Assembly: GCA_003647715.1 (NCBI GenBank)
Contig: QMNJ01000103.1
Span: 1-5,576, forward strand
Direction of reading: 5' to 3'
Source: Candidatus Coatesiibacteriota bacterium
Lineage (GTDB): Bacteria > RBG-13-66-14 > B26-G2
Length of the DNA: 5,576 bases
Position 1 is the stretch's first letter. Every line of letters starts with the position of its first letter. The notes below the pieces were generated by a model. It made no database searches and was not told the origin of the DNA. It saw only the letters and a program-made list of their open reading frames with translations. This document shows positions 1 through 5,576 of the stretch, one piece after another. The translations under genes and the position numbers were made by a program.

Positions 1-2
1 AA

Positions 3-71
3 GCAAAAGAACTATTAGAAGTAGCAAAAAGAAAGGTAGAGGATGCAATTGAAAATGAGATTAACAAATAA
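3..71 (+). CDS. 3' end of an unidentified plus-strand gene (partial)
   Basis: An open frame enters from the left edge and runs 22 codons (AKELLEVAKRKV..., ending in ...NEINK) to a TAA at 69-71. It reads as a charged amphipathic helix rich in Lys and Glu, typical of a soluble protein's C-terminus. Too little is present to name a family. It converges on the minus-strand VTT gene, whose stop lies 29 nt away. The call rests on the plausible composition and the tight convergent spacing; the frame could be open by chance because it is so short. Confidence 0.5.
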   Translation, partial: AKELLEVAKRKVEDAIENEINK

Positions 72-100
72 TATTAATATCTTAATTTTCATTTTTATTA
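72..100. other. AT-rich convergent intergenic spacer
   Basis: These 29 bases separate the stops of two convergent genes and contain almost no G or C. A 10-base palindrome (ATATTAATAT, 71-80) and T-rich runs on the plus strand are present, but there is no GC-rich stem with a T tract. I see no convincing intrinsic terminator for either gene. Confidence 0.5.
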
Positions 101-694
101 CTATTTCTTAATCATCCTCCTCACCACGGGCACAAGCCCCGGTAAGAAGAAGAGCGCCCCTATCACTATCAGCACCGGCAGGGAGACCGGCAGGACGAAG
201 CCCAGCCATGCCAGAAGTAGATACCTCAGAAATCGCCCCGTATATGAAGCGAGAAAATACCACACCCGATTATACCTCTCAAATATGGATATGAACCTTA
301 TGAAGTCCACAGGTATGGGTAAAAAATTGGTCAAGGTGAGGGCTAAGAAAGGCACTTTTCGGTAGAGTTTCATCCAGAACTGATATAGGTATGTCCCCTT
401 TGTTCGTTCAGCCAGGCGGGTTTTTGCAACCGTTGATAAAATAGCATAATCAAGTAGATTGGCAGTTGCGGTCCCAAACGCACCCACAAGAGACACTATA
501 AGTGGTGAAAAAAACCTGCCCATCACCATAACCACAGGACTGGTAGGCAGGGGTATGAATGTGGAGCAGACGCTCATATATCCCATATAGTAGATAACCT
601 TCGCCCAAACACCCTCAAGGACGAAAGACCCGAGTATAAGAAGGGTAGCAATATAGGGAACATAGAATAGGAGGAATCTCAAAAGCCGTCTCAT
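101..694 (-). CDS. VTT/DedA-like (SNARE-associated) integral membrane protein
   Basis: A 197-residue, strongly hydrophobic protein. It shows the VTT/DedA-like pattern: a first helix (about 8-26), a Pro-containing motif FIPLP (46-50) followed by small residues and a helix with G71, G74 and D82, a basic loop (about 90-113), a second Pro-containing motif FLPIP (124-128) with R133, then a helix carrying G153-R154 and ending near G165, and a final helix (about 167-190). In DedA proteins such paired Pro-rich segments form re-entrant hairpins. The family includes phospholipid scramblase-like proteins and undecaprenyl-phosphate translocases, so a lipid-transport role in the inner membrane is plausible; the substrate cannot be read here. 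The length is about that of DedA proteins. ATG 694 is the only reasonable start: a stop lies four codons upstream and the next Met is at residue 36. No Shine-Dalgarno sequence precedes it. It lies 57 nt after the M16 gene. Confidence 0.75.
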   Translation of the reverse strand: MRRLLRFLLFYVPYIATLLILGSFVLEGVWAKVIYYMGYMSVCSTFIPLPTSPVVMVMGRFFSPLIVSLVGAFGTATANLLDYAILSTVAKTRLAERTKGTYLYQFWMKLYRKVPFLALTLTNFLPIPVDFIRFISIFERYNRVWYFLASYTGRFLRYLLLAWLGFVLPVSLPVLIVIGALFFLPGLVPVVRRMIKK

Positions 695-702
695 AAGAAC
701 AT

Positions 703-708
703 ATTATA
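703..708 (-). promoter_or_regulatory. Possible -10 box of the VTT gene
   Basis: A perfect TATAAT lies 8 nt before the ATG of the VTT gene. If it is a -10 element, transcription would start at or next to the start codon, giving a leaderless mRNA; this agrees with the absence of a Shine-Dalgarno sequence. No TTGACA-like -35 box lies 16-18 nt further upstream (GGGCTC is there), and such hexamers are common in AT-rich spacers, so this is weak. Confidence 0.3.
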
Positions 709-728
709 GATTTTTTATTAGAGGAGAG

Positions 729-742
729 CCCTAATTGTAGGG
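729..742. repeat. Short inverted repeat between the M16 and VTT genes
   Basis: CCCTA (729-733) and TAGGG (738-742) can pair as a 5-bp stem around a 4-base loop, 10 nt after the M16 stop on the minus strand. In that direction it is followed by CTCTCCTCTAATAAAAAA, not a T run, so it is not a standard intrinsic terminator. It could slow polymerase or stabilise the 3' end of the upstream mRNA. Confidence 0.3.
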
Positions 743-751
743 TATATAGTA

Positions 752-3352
752 TTAATCAGACACCTCTGGATGTGCGATATAGATAATATAATCATCAAGG
801 TATCTCTTCGCAACATCAAGCACATCCCAGGCGGTTATCTCGTCTATTCTCTTCTCCAGTTCAAAGTATCTCTCATAGCCACCGCCAAATAGCTCCTCCA
901 TCGTTATCTGACTTGCTATGTCGCTAAAGCCCTGCCTTCTGTATATGCTCTCGGCAGATAGGAGTTTCTCTTTCGCAAGTCTGAGTTCACTTTCGGGCAC
1001 AATCTCTGTCTTTATTCTCTCTATCTCCTCCTCTACTATCTGTTTTGCCCTGGCGAGTTTCTCGTCGCTGGTTCCCAGATAGATGACGATGTGCCCGCCA
1101 TAGCGGTAGGGGACATTGTAGGCGTGAACCACATATACCAGACCCTCGCCCCTCAGTCGTGTATGAAGCCGACCAGAGGGCATTATGATGCCCGAGATTA
1201 TGCTGTCAAGCACCATCAGAGCATACTCATCATCTGAGGCGCGCTTAAGACCTGGGAAGATATAATACAGAGCGGTCTGATTATACGACCATCTCTCCTC
1301 CTCCACGATGCCCGTCTCATAGAAAGTGTCCGCATCAGGTATATCTGCCTTCTCTGATAGTGAGCTCTTCTTCCAGCCCCCGAAGTGCTTTTCAATCAAT
1401 TTTAACGCCCTATCTGTATCAATATCACCAACCACCGTTAAGACCATATTATCGGGGGTAAAATGCCTATTGTAGAACTCCCTTACATCATCTATGGTGA
1501 TGGAGTTTATGCCTTCCTCGGTTCCCGCTGGAATATGCGAGTAGGGGTGGGCGTCATAGAGCATCTCACGCACTTTGATATAAGCATAATAACTCCAATC
1601 ATCCAGGTTGCTCTTGAGCATTTGAACCGCTATTTCCTTCTGCATTGGGAGGTCTTCCGACCTGAGGTTCGGCTTCTGCACGACAGTCGCCAGAAGACCA
1701 ATTGCGGTCTCAAAGCCATCGCTTATTACATCCAGGCGAAGCCCCGTGTTGTCCGAGCCCGCCTCATAATTCAATGACCCACCAGCGGACTCAATCTTGC
1801 TCATAATATCACTTGATGACATTCCACCTGCGCCAAGGAGTAGCATTCTTGCTGTGAGGTTGCTAAGCCCCTCCTTTCCCTTCGGGTCTGAGACCGAGCC
1901 AGCGGAGGCATTTAATGAGACACTTATAGATGGATTATTGTGACGCTCAAGGACCATTACCTTAAGACCGTTATCAAGCGTTGTTAATGTCAGGGGTTTT
2001 TCATCTACAACTCGTATTTCAGTTGACTTCTCACTCTTTGCCGGTGGAATTATACGAACCTCCATAATCTCTCCATCAATGATGTATTCTTTTGTAACAC
2101 GCTTGATGTCATTAGAGGTCAGTGAGTTTATTATATCTATGTATTTGAGGTCATACTCCGGGTCGCCATAATACATCTCATTGATTGCTAACTGACCAGC
2201 CCTTATATTAAACTCCTCGTCTCCAAGGTATAATTCCGCCTTAATCTGGGCTTTCGCCCTCCTGAGGTCGCTATTGGAGACGCCCTTCTCTGCTATCTCG
2301 TCAAGCACATTCAATATCTCCTCTCTCACCCTATCAAGGTTCTCGTATGGCATGGAGGCAGTAATCTGAAGGTTGCCTTCTATGAATGCAGGCGTATAGT
2401 TCCACGCTTCAATATCTGACACCAGACCGAGTTTGTTCTTTATCCTCCGAGGCAGAATGGCGTCCCTACCGGAGCTCAATACCGCTGATAACAGGTCTAA
2501 AGCGGGTGTGTCATAGTCATACAGGTTGGTTGTCCTGAAGCCCAATCGTAGATAGGTTAGACCATACTCTCTCTCCACCACCCTTAATCTCTCTGAGACG
2601 ACTGTGGGTTCATCAGGCATTGGGGGTATATCTATATTTGAGAGCGGATATTCGCTGAACTCGCGCTCTATAAGTCCGGCGATGTAGTCAGTATCAAAGT
2701 CGCCTACTACCGCCATCACCATATTGTTGGGAACATAGAAGCGGTGGTAGTATCTCTCAAGGTCGTCTATAGTGACGGAGAGGAATTTATCCTCATATCC
2801 GATTACTGGATATCTTACAGGGTGTTTAAGGTATGCGAGGCGGTAGAACTCCTCTTGAAGTATTCTATGTGGTGAGTCCCCTACCATTTCCATCTCGCTC
2901 AATATTATTCCCCTCTGTGATTCATACTCATCCTCTGTGAACTTTGCCTTGAATAGTAATCTTGCATACATCTTAAGCAGTTCGGAAATATTGTGCGAGG
3001 GCACGGTATGGTAGTAGGTAGTATAGTCCTTCCAGGTTGCTGCGTTGCCGACAGCCCCCAGCTCCTCAAGGCGGTTTTCAATATATTCCTTATCCCACTC
3101 GTCGGTAGCGGAGAACATCATATGCTCTATGAAGTGGGAGATGCCACAGCCGAGGTATTCACCCTCATTTATGCTCCCGGTATTTACATAGACCCTCACA
3201 GAGGCGAGGGGGACGCTATGGTCCTCATCAATGATAACTCTTAGACCGTTATCAAGTTCAAGGCGGGTAATATCGGCATTAGCACTGAGGGCAGTAATGA
3301 GCACGAGTAATAGGAATAGAATGATTCTTTTAGTATCCATATTCAATATCAT
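752..3352 (-). CDS. Secreted two-half M16 (pitrilysin-type) zinc metallopeptidase
   Basis: An 866-residue insulinase/processing-peptidase homologue made of two similar halves, about 27-435 and 453-860. Residues 1-26 form a Sec signal (K8, R9, a Leu/Ile core, likely cut after SANA), so it acts in the periplasm or envelope. The N half has the inverted zinc motif HFIEH (73-77), with H73 and H77 as ligands and E76 as catalytic base; E153 in IILSEM is the third ligand. The matching spot in the C half, NLTAR (498-502), has lost all of these. The C half carries the substrate-binding Arg/Tyr pair (R734, Y740 in LRGEGLVY) that the N half lacks (K305, S312). One polypeptide thus supplies the complementary roles that separate M16B subunits share. 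The length fits fused bacterial M16 proteins; the substrate is unknown. The start at 3352 is set by AAGGAG 7 nt upstream; the ATG four codons later is too far from it. It follows the unknown membrane gene by one base. Confidence 0.93.
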   Translation of the reverse strand: MILNMDTKRIILFLLLVLITALSANADITRLELDNGLRVIIDEDHSVPLASVRVYVNTGSINEGEYLGCGISHFIEHMMFSATDEWDKEYIENRLEELGAVGNAATWKDYTTYYHTVPSHNISELLKMYARLLFKAKFTEDEYESQRGIILSEMEMVGDSPHRILQEEFYRLAYLKHPVRYPVIGYEDKFLSVTIDDLERYYHRFYVPNNMVMAVVGDFDTDYIAGLIEREFSEYPLSNIDIPPMPDEPTVVSERLRVVEREYGLTYLRLGFRTTNLYDYDTPALDLLSAVLSSGRDAILPRRIKNKLGLVSDIEAWNYTPAFIEGNLQITASMPYENLDRVREEILNVLDEIAEKGVSNSDLRRAKAQIKAELYLGDEEFNIRAGQLAINEMYYGDPEYDLKYIDIINSLTSNDIKRVTKEYIIDGEIMEVRIIPPAKSEKSTEIRVVDEKPLTLTTLDNGLKVMVLERHNNPSISVSLNASAGSVSDPKGKEGLSNLTARMLLLGAGGMSSSDIMSKIESAGGSLNYEAGSDNTGLRLDVISDGFETAIGLLATVVQKPNLRSEDLPMQKEIAVQMLKSNLDDWSYYAYIKVREMLYDAHPYSHIPAGTEEGINSITIDDVREFYNRHFTPDNMVLTVVGDIDTDRALKLIEKHFGGWKKSSLSEKADIPDADTFYETGIVEEERWSYNQTALYYIFPGLKRASDDEYALMVLDSIISGIIMPSGRLHTRLRGEGLVYVVHAYNVPYRYGGHIVIYLGTSDEKLARAKQIVEEEIERIKTEIVPESELRLAKEKLLSAESIYRRQGFSDIASQITMEELFGGGYERYFELEKRIDEITAWDVLDVAKRYLDDYIIYIAHPEVSD

Positions 3353-3353
3353 A

Positions 3354-4118
3354 TCAACTCTCCTTATTAGCGATTTTACTATCTATCTTGTAATTTTCTA
3401 TAATTATTATGATTATAAAAGATAATATAATGTCAATAAAAATAGCATATCTTACATCTCCAGTAACAAAACCCCCCACTGATACCACAGACATTGAGAT
3501 GATAAGGGGAAGGAGTATGAAAAATCTATCCATATCCATCTTCTTCATATCACCCTTGAATAGTGCCCTATAGTTCACGCTTAAAAGAAATATTGCTGTT
3601 AGACAAGCAATAAAAACAATAATTAGAACCAACCTGCCCAATCTTACACTATTATTCTCCTCCATTTTTATGTCTTCTCTGTCATCATCAATCAGGTGAG
3701 CAAAGTATTTCACCCTGAGGCTCTCAACCCCATCATAATATTCTTTGATAACATCAGCATTATGTTCATTGGCTACCCTCTCCCACTCAACTATGCTCTT
3801 ATCAAATGGGTGTTCACTAATATAAGCATCAAGTTCGCCCTCCAGTTCAAGTCGCATTTCGTCAACCTCGCAGTAATAATCCATATATAATCTCTCTATT
3901 TCAGCCGGCTCTAACTCTGATAGAGCAAACGGCTCAGGAATATCGCCAGCCCTTCTGTCAAACTCCACTATTATCTGCCTCTTCCAGTCCTCAATGGCAA
4001 GGTCGGAGACATCCTCGGGTATCGCCTCATTAACATCTGTGGTGAATACAATCGCATTTATTGTGGGCGGTATCAGAAGTAATAGGACTATTGAATATGA
4101 GAATATGATATTAAGCAT
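3354..4118 (-). CDS. Hypothetical membrane protein, acidic helical domain plus three C-terminal helices
   Basis: I do not recognise this 254-residue protein. From the ATG at 4118 it has an N-terminal hydrophobic stretch (about 4-22, ending PPTINA) without basic residues, either a signal sequence or an anchor. A hydrophilic, strongly acidic region follows (about 27-155), rich in Glu, Asp, Tyr and Trp with heptad-like helical spacing and one Cys. Three membrane segments come next (about 160-180, 199-219, 224-240); the last contains seven consecutive Ile and the tail is basic. The acidic region is probably extracytoplasmic. A longer start, TTG at 4127 inside the kinase gene, adds three residues; I prefer the ATG because it recreates the TGATATG stop-start junction seen again at this gene's own 3' end. 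There is no Shine-Dalgarno sequence, so translation is probably coupled to the kinase gene. Its place between a lipid kinase and a secreted peptidase suggests an envelope role, but nothing more specific. Confidence 0.75.
   Translation of the reverse strand: MLNIIFSYSIVLLLLIPPTINAIVFTTDVNEAIPEDVSDLAIEDWKRQIIVEFDRRAGDIPEPFALSELEPAEIERLYMDYYCEVDEMRLELEGELDAYISEHPFDKSIVEWERVANEHNADVIKEYYDGVESLRVKYFAHLIDDDREDIKMEENNSVRLGRLVLIIVFIACLTAIFLLSVNYRALFKGDMKKMDMDRFFILLPLIISMSVVSVGGFVTGDVRYAIFIDIILSFIIIIIIENYKIDSKIANKES
3360..3365 (-). promoter_or_regulatory. Ribosome binding site of the M16 gene
   Basis: AAGGAG, 7 nt before the ATG at 3352, lies inside the last codons of the upstream membrane-protein gene. 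It decides the M16 start in favour of the first of two nearby in-frame ATGs and gives this gene its own ribosome entry despite the one-base gap between genes. Confidence 0.85.
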
Positions 4119-4119
4119 A

Positions 4120-4809
4120 TCAGACAAACACGAAGTAGTATATAAACGATGTCAATATTGGAACAGTCAGGTTATCAAAACCATAAGGGGTTATACCCTC
4201 CACGATGGTGGCTATTACAGCAAGGATTGCAGAACGGTAGATGGCATCCGTTATGGAGACATTGAATGCTACCATAGTGAGAAATAGGGCGATAAAGGCA
4301 AAGAAGAGCATAGTAAGGGAGCCGATATATGACTTTCTGGTTCCAGCGATGGTATAGCCAGCACCTACCGCACCCCACCGCTCACCAAATACGCTCGCCA
4401 TGCCATCCCCCCATGTCATTACAAGTATGCCCAGGCATGCTACCCACTTCATTTCACCACCCCCTACAAGCCAGAAGAAGAGAACCACGATTGTGAGTGC
4501 TATAGCATAATAGACGGTGCCGGGTGTCTCCGCCTCACCCTCAAGTTCCATACTCTTGCCAAATATCTTCTTTCTATAAGACAGATAATTGAGAAGCACA
4601 AACGATAGCGGACCTATAATAGCAAAATACCAATCGTAGAATACAAATACCGCAAGAACTATCCAGTTCCCAACTCCTATGTGGACTATCTTCCTCGTGG
4701 TCTTCTCCGAGACGCCTCTATTCTGAAGAAAGTAAGCAATGCCTATAATCAGAAAGACGAATAAGTAGGATATAATGAGACCTATTATCTGGAATAGAAC
4801 TCTATTCAT
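4120..4809 (-). CDS. Polyprenol/phytol/dolichol/diacylglycerol kinase family protein (SEC59/VTE5-like)
   Basis: A 229-residue protein with about seven membrane helices, matching the family of CTP-dependent lipid-alcohol kinases (dolichol kinase SEC59, phytol kinase VTE5, yeast diacylglycerol kinase DGK1), which is related to CDP-diglyceride synthases. Visible signatures in order are: RKIVHIGVG (39-47) with conserved R39 and H43; WGDGMASVFGERWG (133-146) with the acidic D135, A138 and G142; GTRKSYIGS (156-164), the nucleotide-loop-like GxxKSxxGS; and EGITPYGFDNLTVP (204-217) with E204, D212, N213 and P217. The family moves the gamma-phosphate of CTP onto a lipid hydroxyl at the membrane. Which alcohol is used here (polyprenol, phytol/geranylgeraniol or diacylglycerol) cannot be read from the sequence. 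The length is typical of the short bacterial members. ATG 4809 has AAAGGAG 7 nt upstream. It is second in the operon, 22 nt after the zinc-ribbon gene and one base before the next ATG. Confidence 0.88.
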   Translation of the reverse strand: MNRVLFQIIGLIISYLFVFLIIGIAYFLQNRGVSEKTTRKIVHIGVGNWIVLAVFVFYDWYFAIIGPLSFVLLNYLSYRKKIFGKSMELEGEAETPGTVYYAIALTIVVLFFWLVGGGEMKWVACLGILVMTWGDGMASVFGERWGAVGAGYTIAGTRKSYIGSLTMLFFAFIALFLTMVAFNVSITDAIYRSAILAVIATIVEGITPYGFDNLTVPILTSFIYYFVFV

Positions 4810-4816
4810 ACAATAA

Positions 4817-4823
4817 CTCCTTT
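4817..4823 (-). promoter_or_regulatory. Ribosome binding site of the lipid kinase gene
   Basis: AAAGGAG sits 7 nt before the ATG at 4809, in the 22-nt gap after the zinc-ribbon/GspG-like gene. It is the strongest ribosome binding site in the window and fixes the kinase start. Confidence 0.85.
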
Positions 4824-4831
4824 AATAATTT

Positions 4832-5533
4832 TTACCACCAGCCACCTCGGACAACAGGGTCTCCGAACTCCTGCGGTTCCTCGCTATTCTCTTTCTTTTC
4901 CTTCTCCGGCGGTTTGAGCCATAATATATTGTCGTCAACATCGGGAGGTGGCTTATCATAAGGATTAATTGGTATATAATCTATCTTACCATTCTTTCCC
5001 AAACTCTGGATATAATAAGAACCTCCGGTTTCACCATAAACCAACCTTTTGCCAAACACATCGGAGATTGCGTTCTCATCACCAATGGGAATGTAGGGTC
5101 CATACCAGTTCTTAACCCCCTCACCCGTATCCAGCGGGTCATCATCGGTCAACAATTCCAAACCCTCCTCAACACTCGGGTATCTACCAATGTCCATATA
5201 CATCTCGTTTAATTTGCCCTCAACCTCTTTCAACCTGACACGATTTGCACTGCCCATCAATCCGCCTTCTAAGAAGGGGGTAATAGATACCACAGCAATA
5301 ACAACACCTACAACAGCAAGCAATACTGATGTGCCTATAAGAACCCATAGAATATAGGGCTTTGGTTTACCCACTTCAGATGGAGTGGTGTATTTTTCGG
5401 CACACTCAATACAGTAGATTTTACCGCCTCTCACAATTAGGTCATGCTCTCTCAGGTCTTTATTGCAAAGAGAGCACCTTGCCACAAAAGGCGCCTGACT
5501 ATTTGGTTGGTGAACTGTCACTCTATTATTCAT
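4832..5533 (-). CDS. Zinc-ribbon, single-helix membrane protein with a GspG/pseudopilin-like C-terminal domain
   Basis: A 233-residue protein with three parts. Residues 20-44 hold CSLC and CIEC (C20, C23, C41, C44; C-X2-C-X17-C-X2-C), a zinc-ribbon or LIM-like finger likely to be cytoplasmic. One strong membrane helix spans about 60-84. Residues about 105-190 resemble the C-terminal part of the type II secretion major pseudopilin GspG: RYPSVEEGLELL (117-128), NWYGPYIP (142-149), DVFGKRLVY (158-166) and YYIQSLGKNGK (173-183), matching the GspG order YP..GL..L, W.GPY, D.WG..Y, Y...S.G.DG. It lacks the prepilin peptidase site and N-terminal pilin helix, so it is probably not assembled into a pseudopilus; the domain would hang outside the inner membrane. 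The tail is Pro/Glu/Lys-rich and ends GGWW. It is the first gene of the operon. ATG 5533 has only a weak GGGG 9 nt upstream; no better start is visible. Its function is unknown. Confidence 0.8.
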   Translation of the reverse strand: MNNRVTVHQPNSQAPFVARCSLCNKDLREHDLIVRGGKIYCIECAEKYTTPSEVGKPKPYILWVLIGTSVLLAVVGVVIAVVSITPFLEGGLMGSANRVRLKEVEGKLNEMYMDIGRYPSVEEGLELLTDDDPLDTGEGVKNWYGPYIPIGDENAISDVFGKRLVYGETGGSYYIQSLGKNGKIDYIPINPYDKPPPDVDDNILWLKPPEKEKKENSEEPQEFGDPVVRGGWW

Positions 5534-5561
5534 CTATAATAACCCCACGATATTGACCTTA

Positions 5562-5567
5562 ATTATA
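5562..5567 (-). promoter_or_regulatory. Possible -10 box of the operon promoter
   Basis: TATAAT lies 28 nt before the first ATG of the operon, a normal distance for a -10 element with a leader of about 20 nt. The expected -35 position is outside the window, so it cannot be confirmed. It directly abuts the palindrome AGTATATACT (5567-5576). Confidence 0.35.
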
Positions 5568-5576
5568 GTATATACT

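Noticed and set aside
1463..1777. Plus-strand open frame of 104 codons opposite the M16 gene
   Set aside because: It lies entirely antisense to well-conserved M16 coding sequence, has no ribosome binding site and resembles no protein family.
2993..3425. Two overlapping plus-strand open frames opposite the M16 start region
   Set aside because: They are antisense shadows of the M16 signal peptide and zinc-motif region and show no recognisable protein pattern.
4119..4127. TTG start at 4127 for the unknown membrane protein, giving an 8-base overlap with the kinase gene
   Set aside because: It adds only three residues, uses a rarer start codon and has no ribosome binding site; the ATG at 4118 gives the same TGATATG junction as the next gene pair. 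It is not excluded.
3696..4287. Plus-strand open frames opposite the unknown membrane gene and the kinase gene end
   Set aside because: They are antisense to continuous minus-strand genes joined by operon-type junctions; the translations look random.
4175..4378. Minus-strand open frame of 67 codons rich in Cys, His and Trp
   Set aside because: It is a shifted frame within the kinase gene, overlapping its conserved GTRKS and DN motifs; the kinase frame explains the sequence.
4120..4809. Phosphatidate cytidylyltransferase (CdsA)
   Set aside because: The families are related and both carry D-x-x-A/S-type motifs, but the N-terminal RKIVHIGVG and the GTRKSYIGS motif together with the short length fit the SEC59/VTE5 kinases better.
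4832..5533. Type II secretion or type IV pilus component
   Set aside because: Although the C-terminal domain is GspG-like, there is no prepilin cleavage site and no other secretion or pilus gene in the window.
5362..5556. Plus-strand open frame opposite the zinc-ribbon region
   Set aside because: It is antisense to the four-cysteine segment; its own Cys residues fall out of the complementary pattern and it has no start signals.

Overview
The window looks like a chromosomal segment of a bacterium with a double-membrane-type (diderm) gene set. The genes carry Sec signals and good Shine-Dalgarno sequences (AAGGAG, AAAGGAG, each 7 nt from an ATG). Arg is often AGG/AGA and Ile often ATA, and the short intergenic spaces are AT-rich. 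The combination of a GspG-like domain on a zinc-ribbon protein, a CTP-dependent lipid-kinase homologue and a fused two-half M16 peptidase would fit a poorly sampled uncultured phylum. That placement is a guess; nothing in the sequence fixes the taxon. There are no tRNA or rRNA genes, CRISPR arrays, transposases or phage genes.

Layout: the first 71 bases hold the last 22 codons of an unidentified plus-strand gene, which converges on everything else. All other genes are on the minus strand, read from the right edge leftwards: (1) a membrane protein with an N-terminal four-cysteine zinc-ribbon motif, one transmembrane helix and a GspG/pseudopilin-like C-terminal domain (4832-5533); (2) an integral membrane polyprenol/phytol/dolichol/diacylglycerol kinase-family protein (4120-4809); (3) an unrecognised membrane protein with an acidic, helical exposed domain and three C-terminal membrane segments (3354-4118); (4) a secreted M16 zinc metallopeptidase of 866 residues (752-3352); (5) a small VTT/DedA-like membrane protein (101-694).

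Genes 1 to 4 are almost certainly one operon. Gene 1 is followed after 22 nt by gene 2. The junctions of genes 2/3 and 3/4 are the same seven bases, TGATATG, with one base between stop and start. Gene 5 follows after a 57-nt gap, has no visible Shine-Dalgarno sequence and has a TATAAT box 8 nt before its ATG, so it may have its own, perhaps leaderless, transcript.

Function is only partly clear. The lipid kinase and the VTT protein could both act on a polyprenyl- or phospholipid-type substrate (phosphorylation and transbilayer movement). The M16 protein is probably a periplasmic or envelope peptidase. The zinc-ribbon/GspG-like protein and the unknown membrane protein are the least explained. 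A shared envelope role is inference from operon structure, not shown by the sequence.
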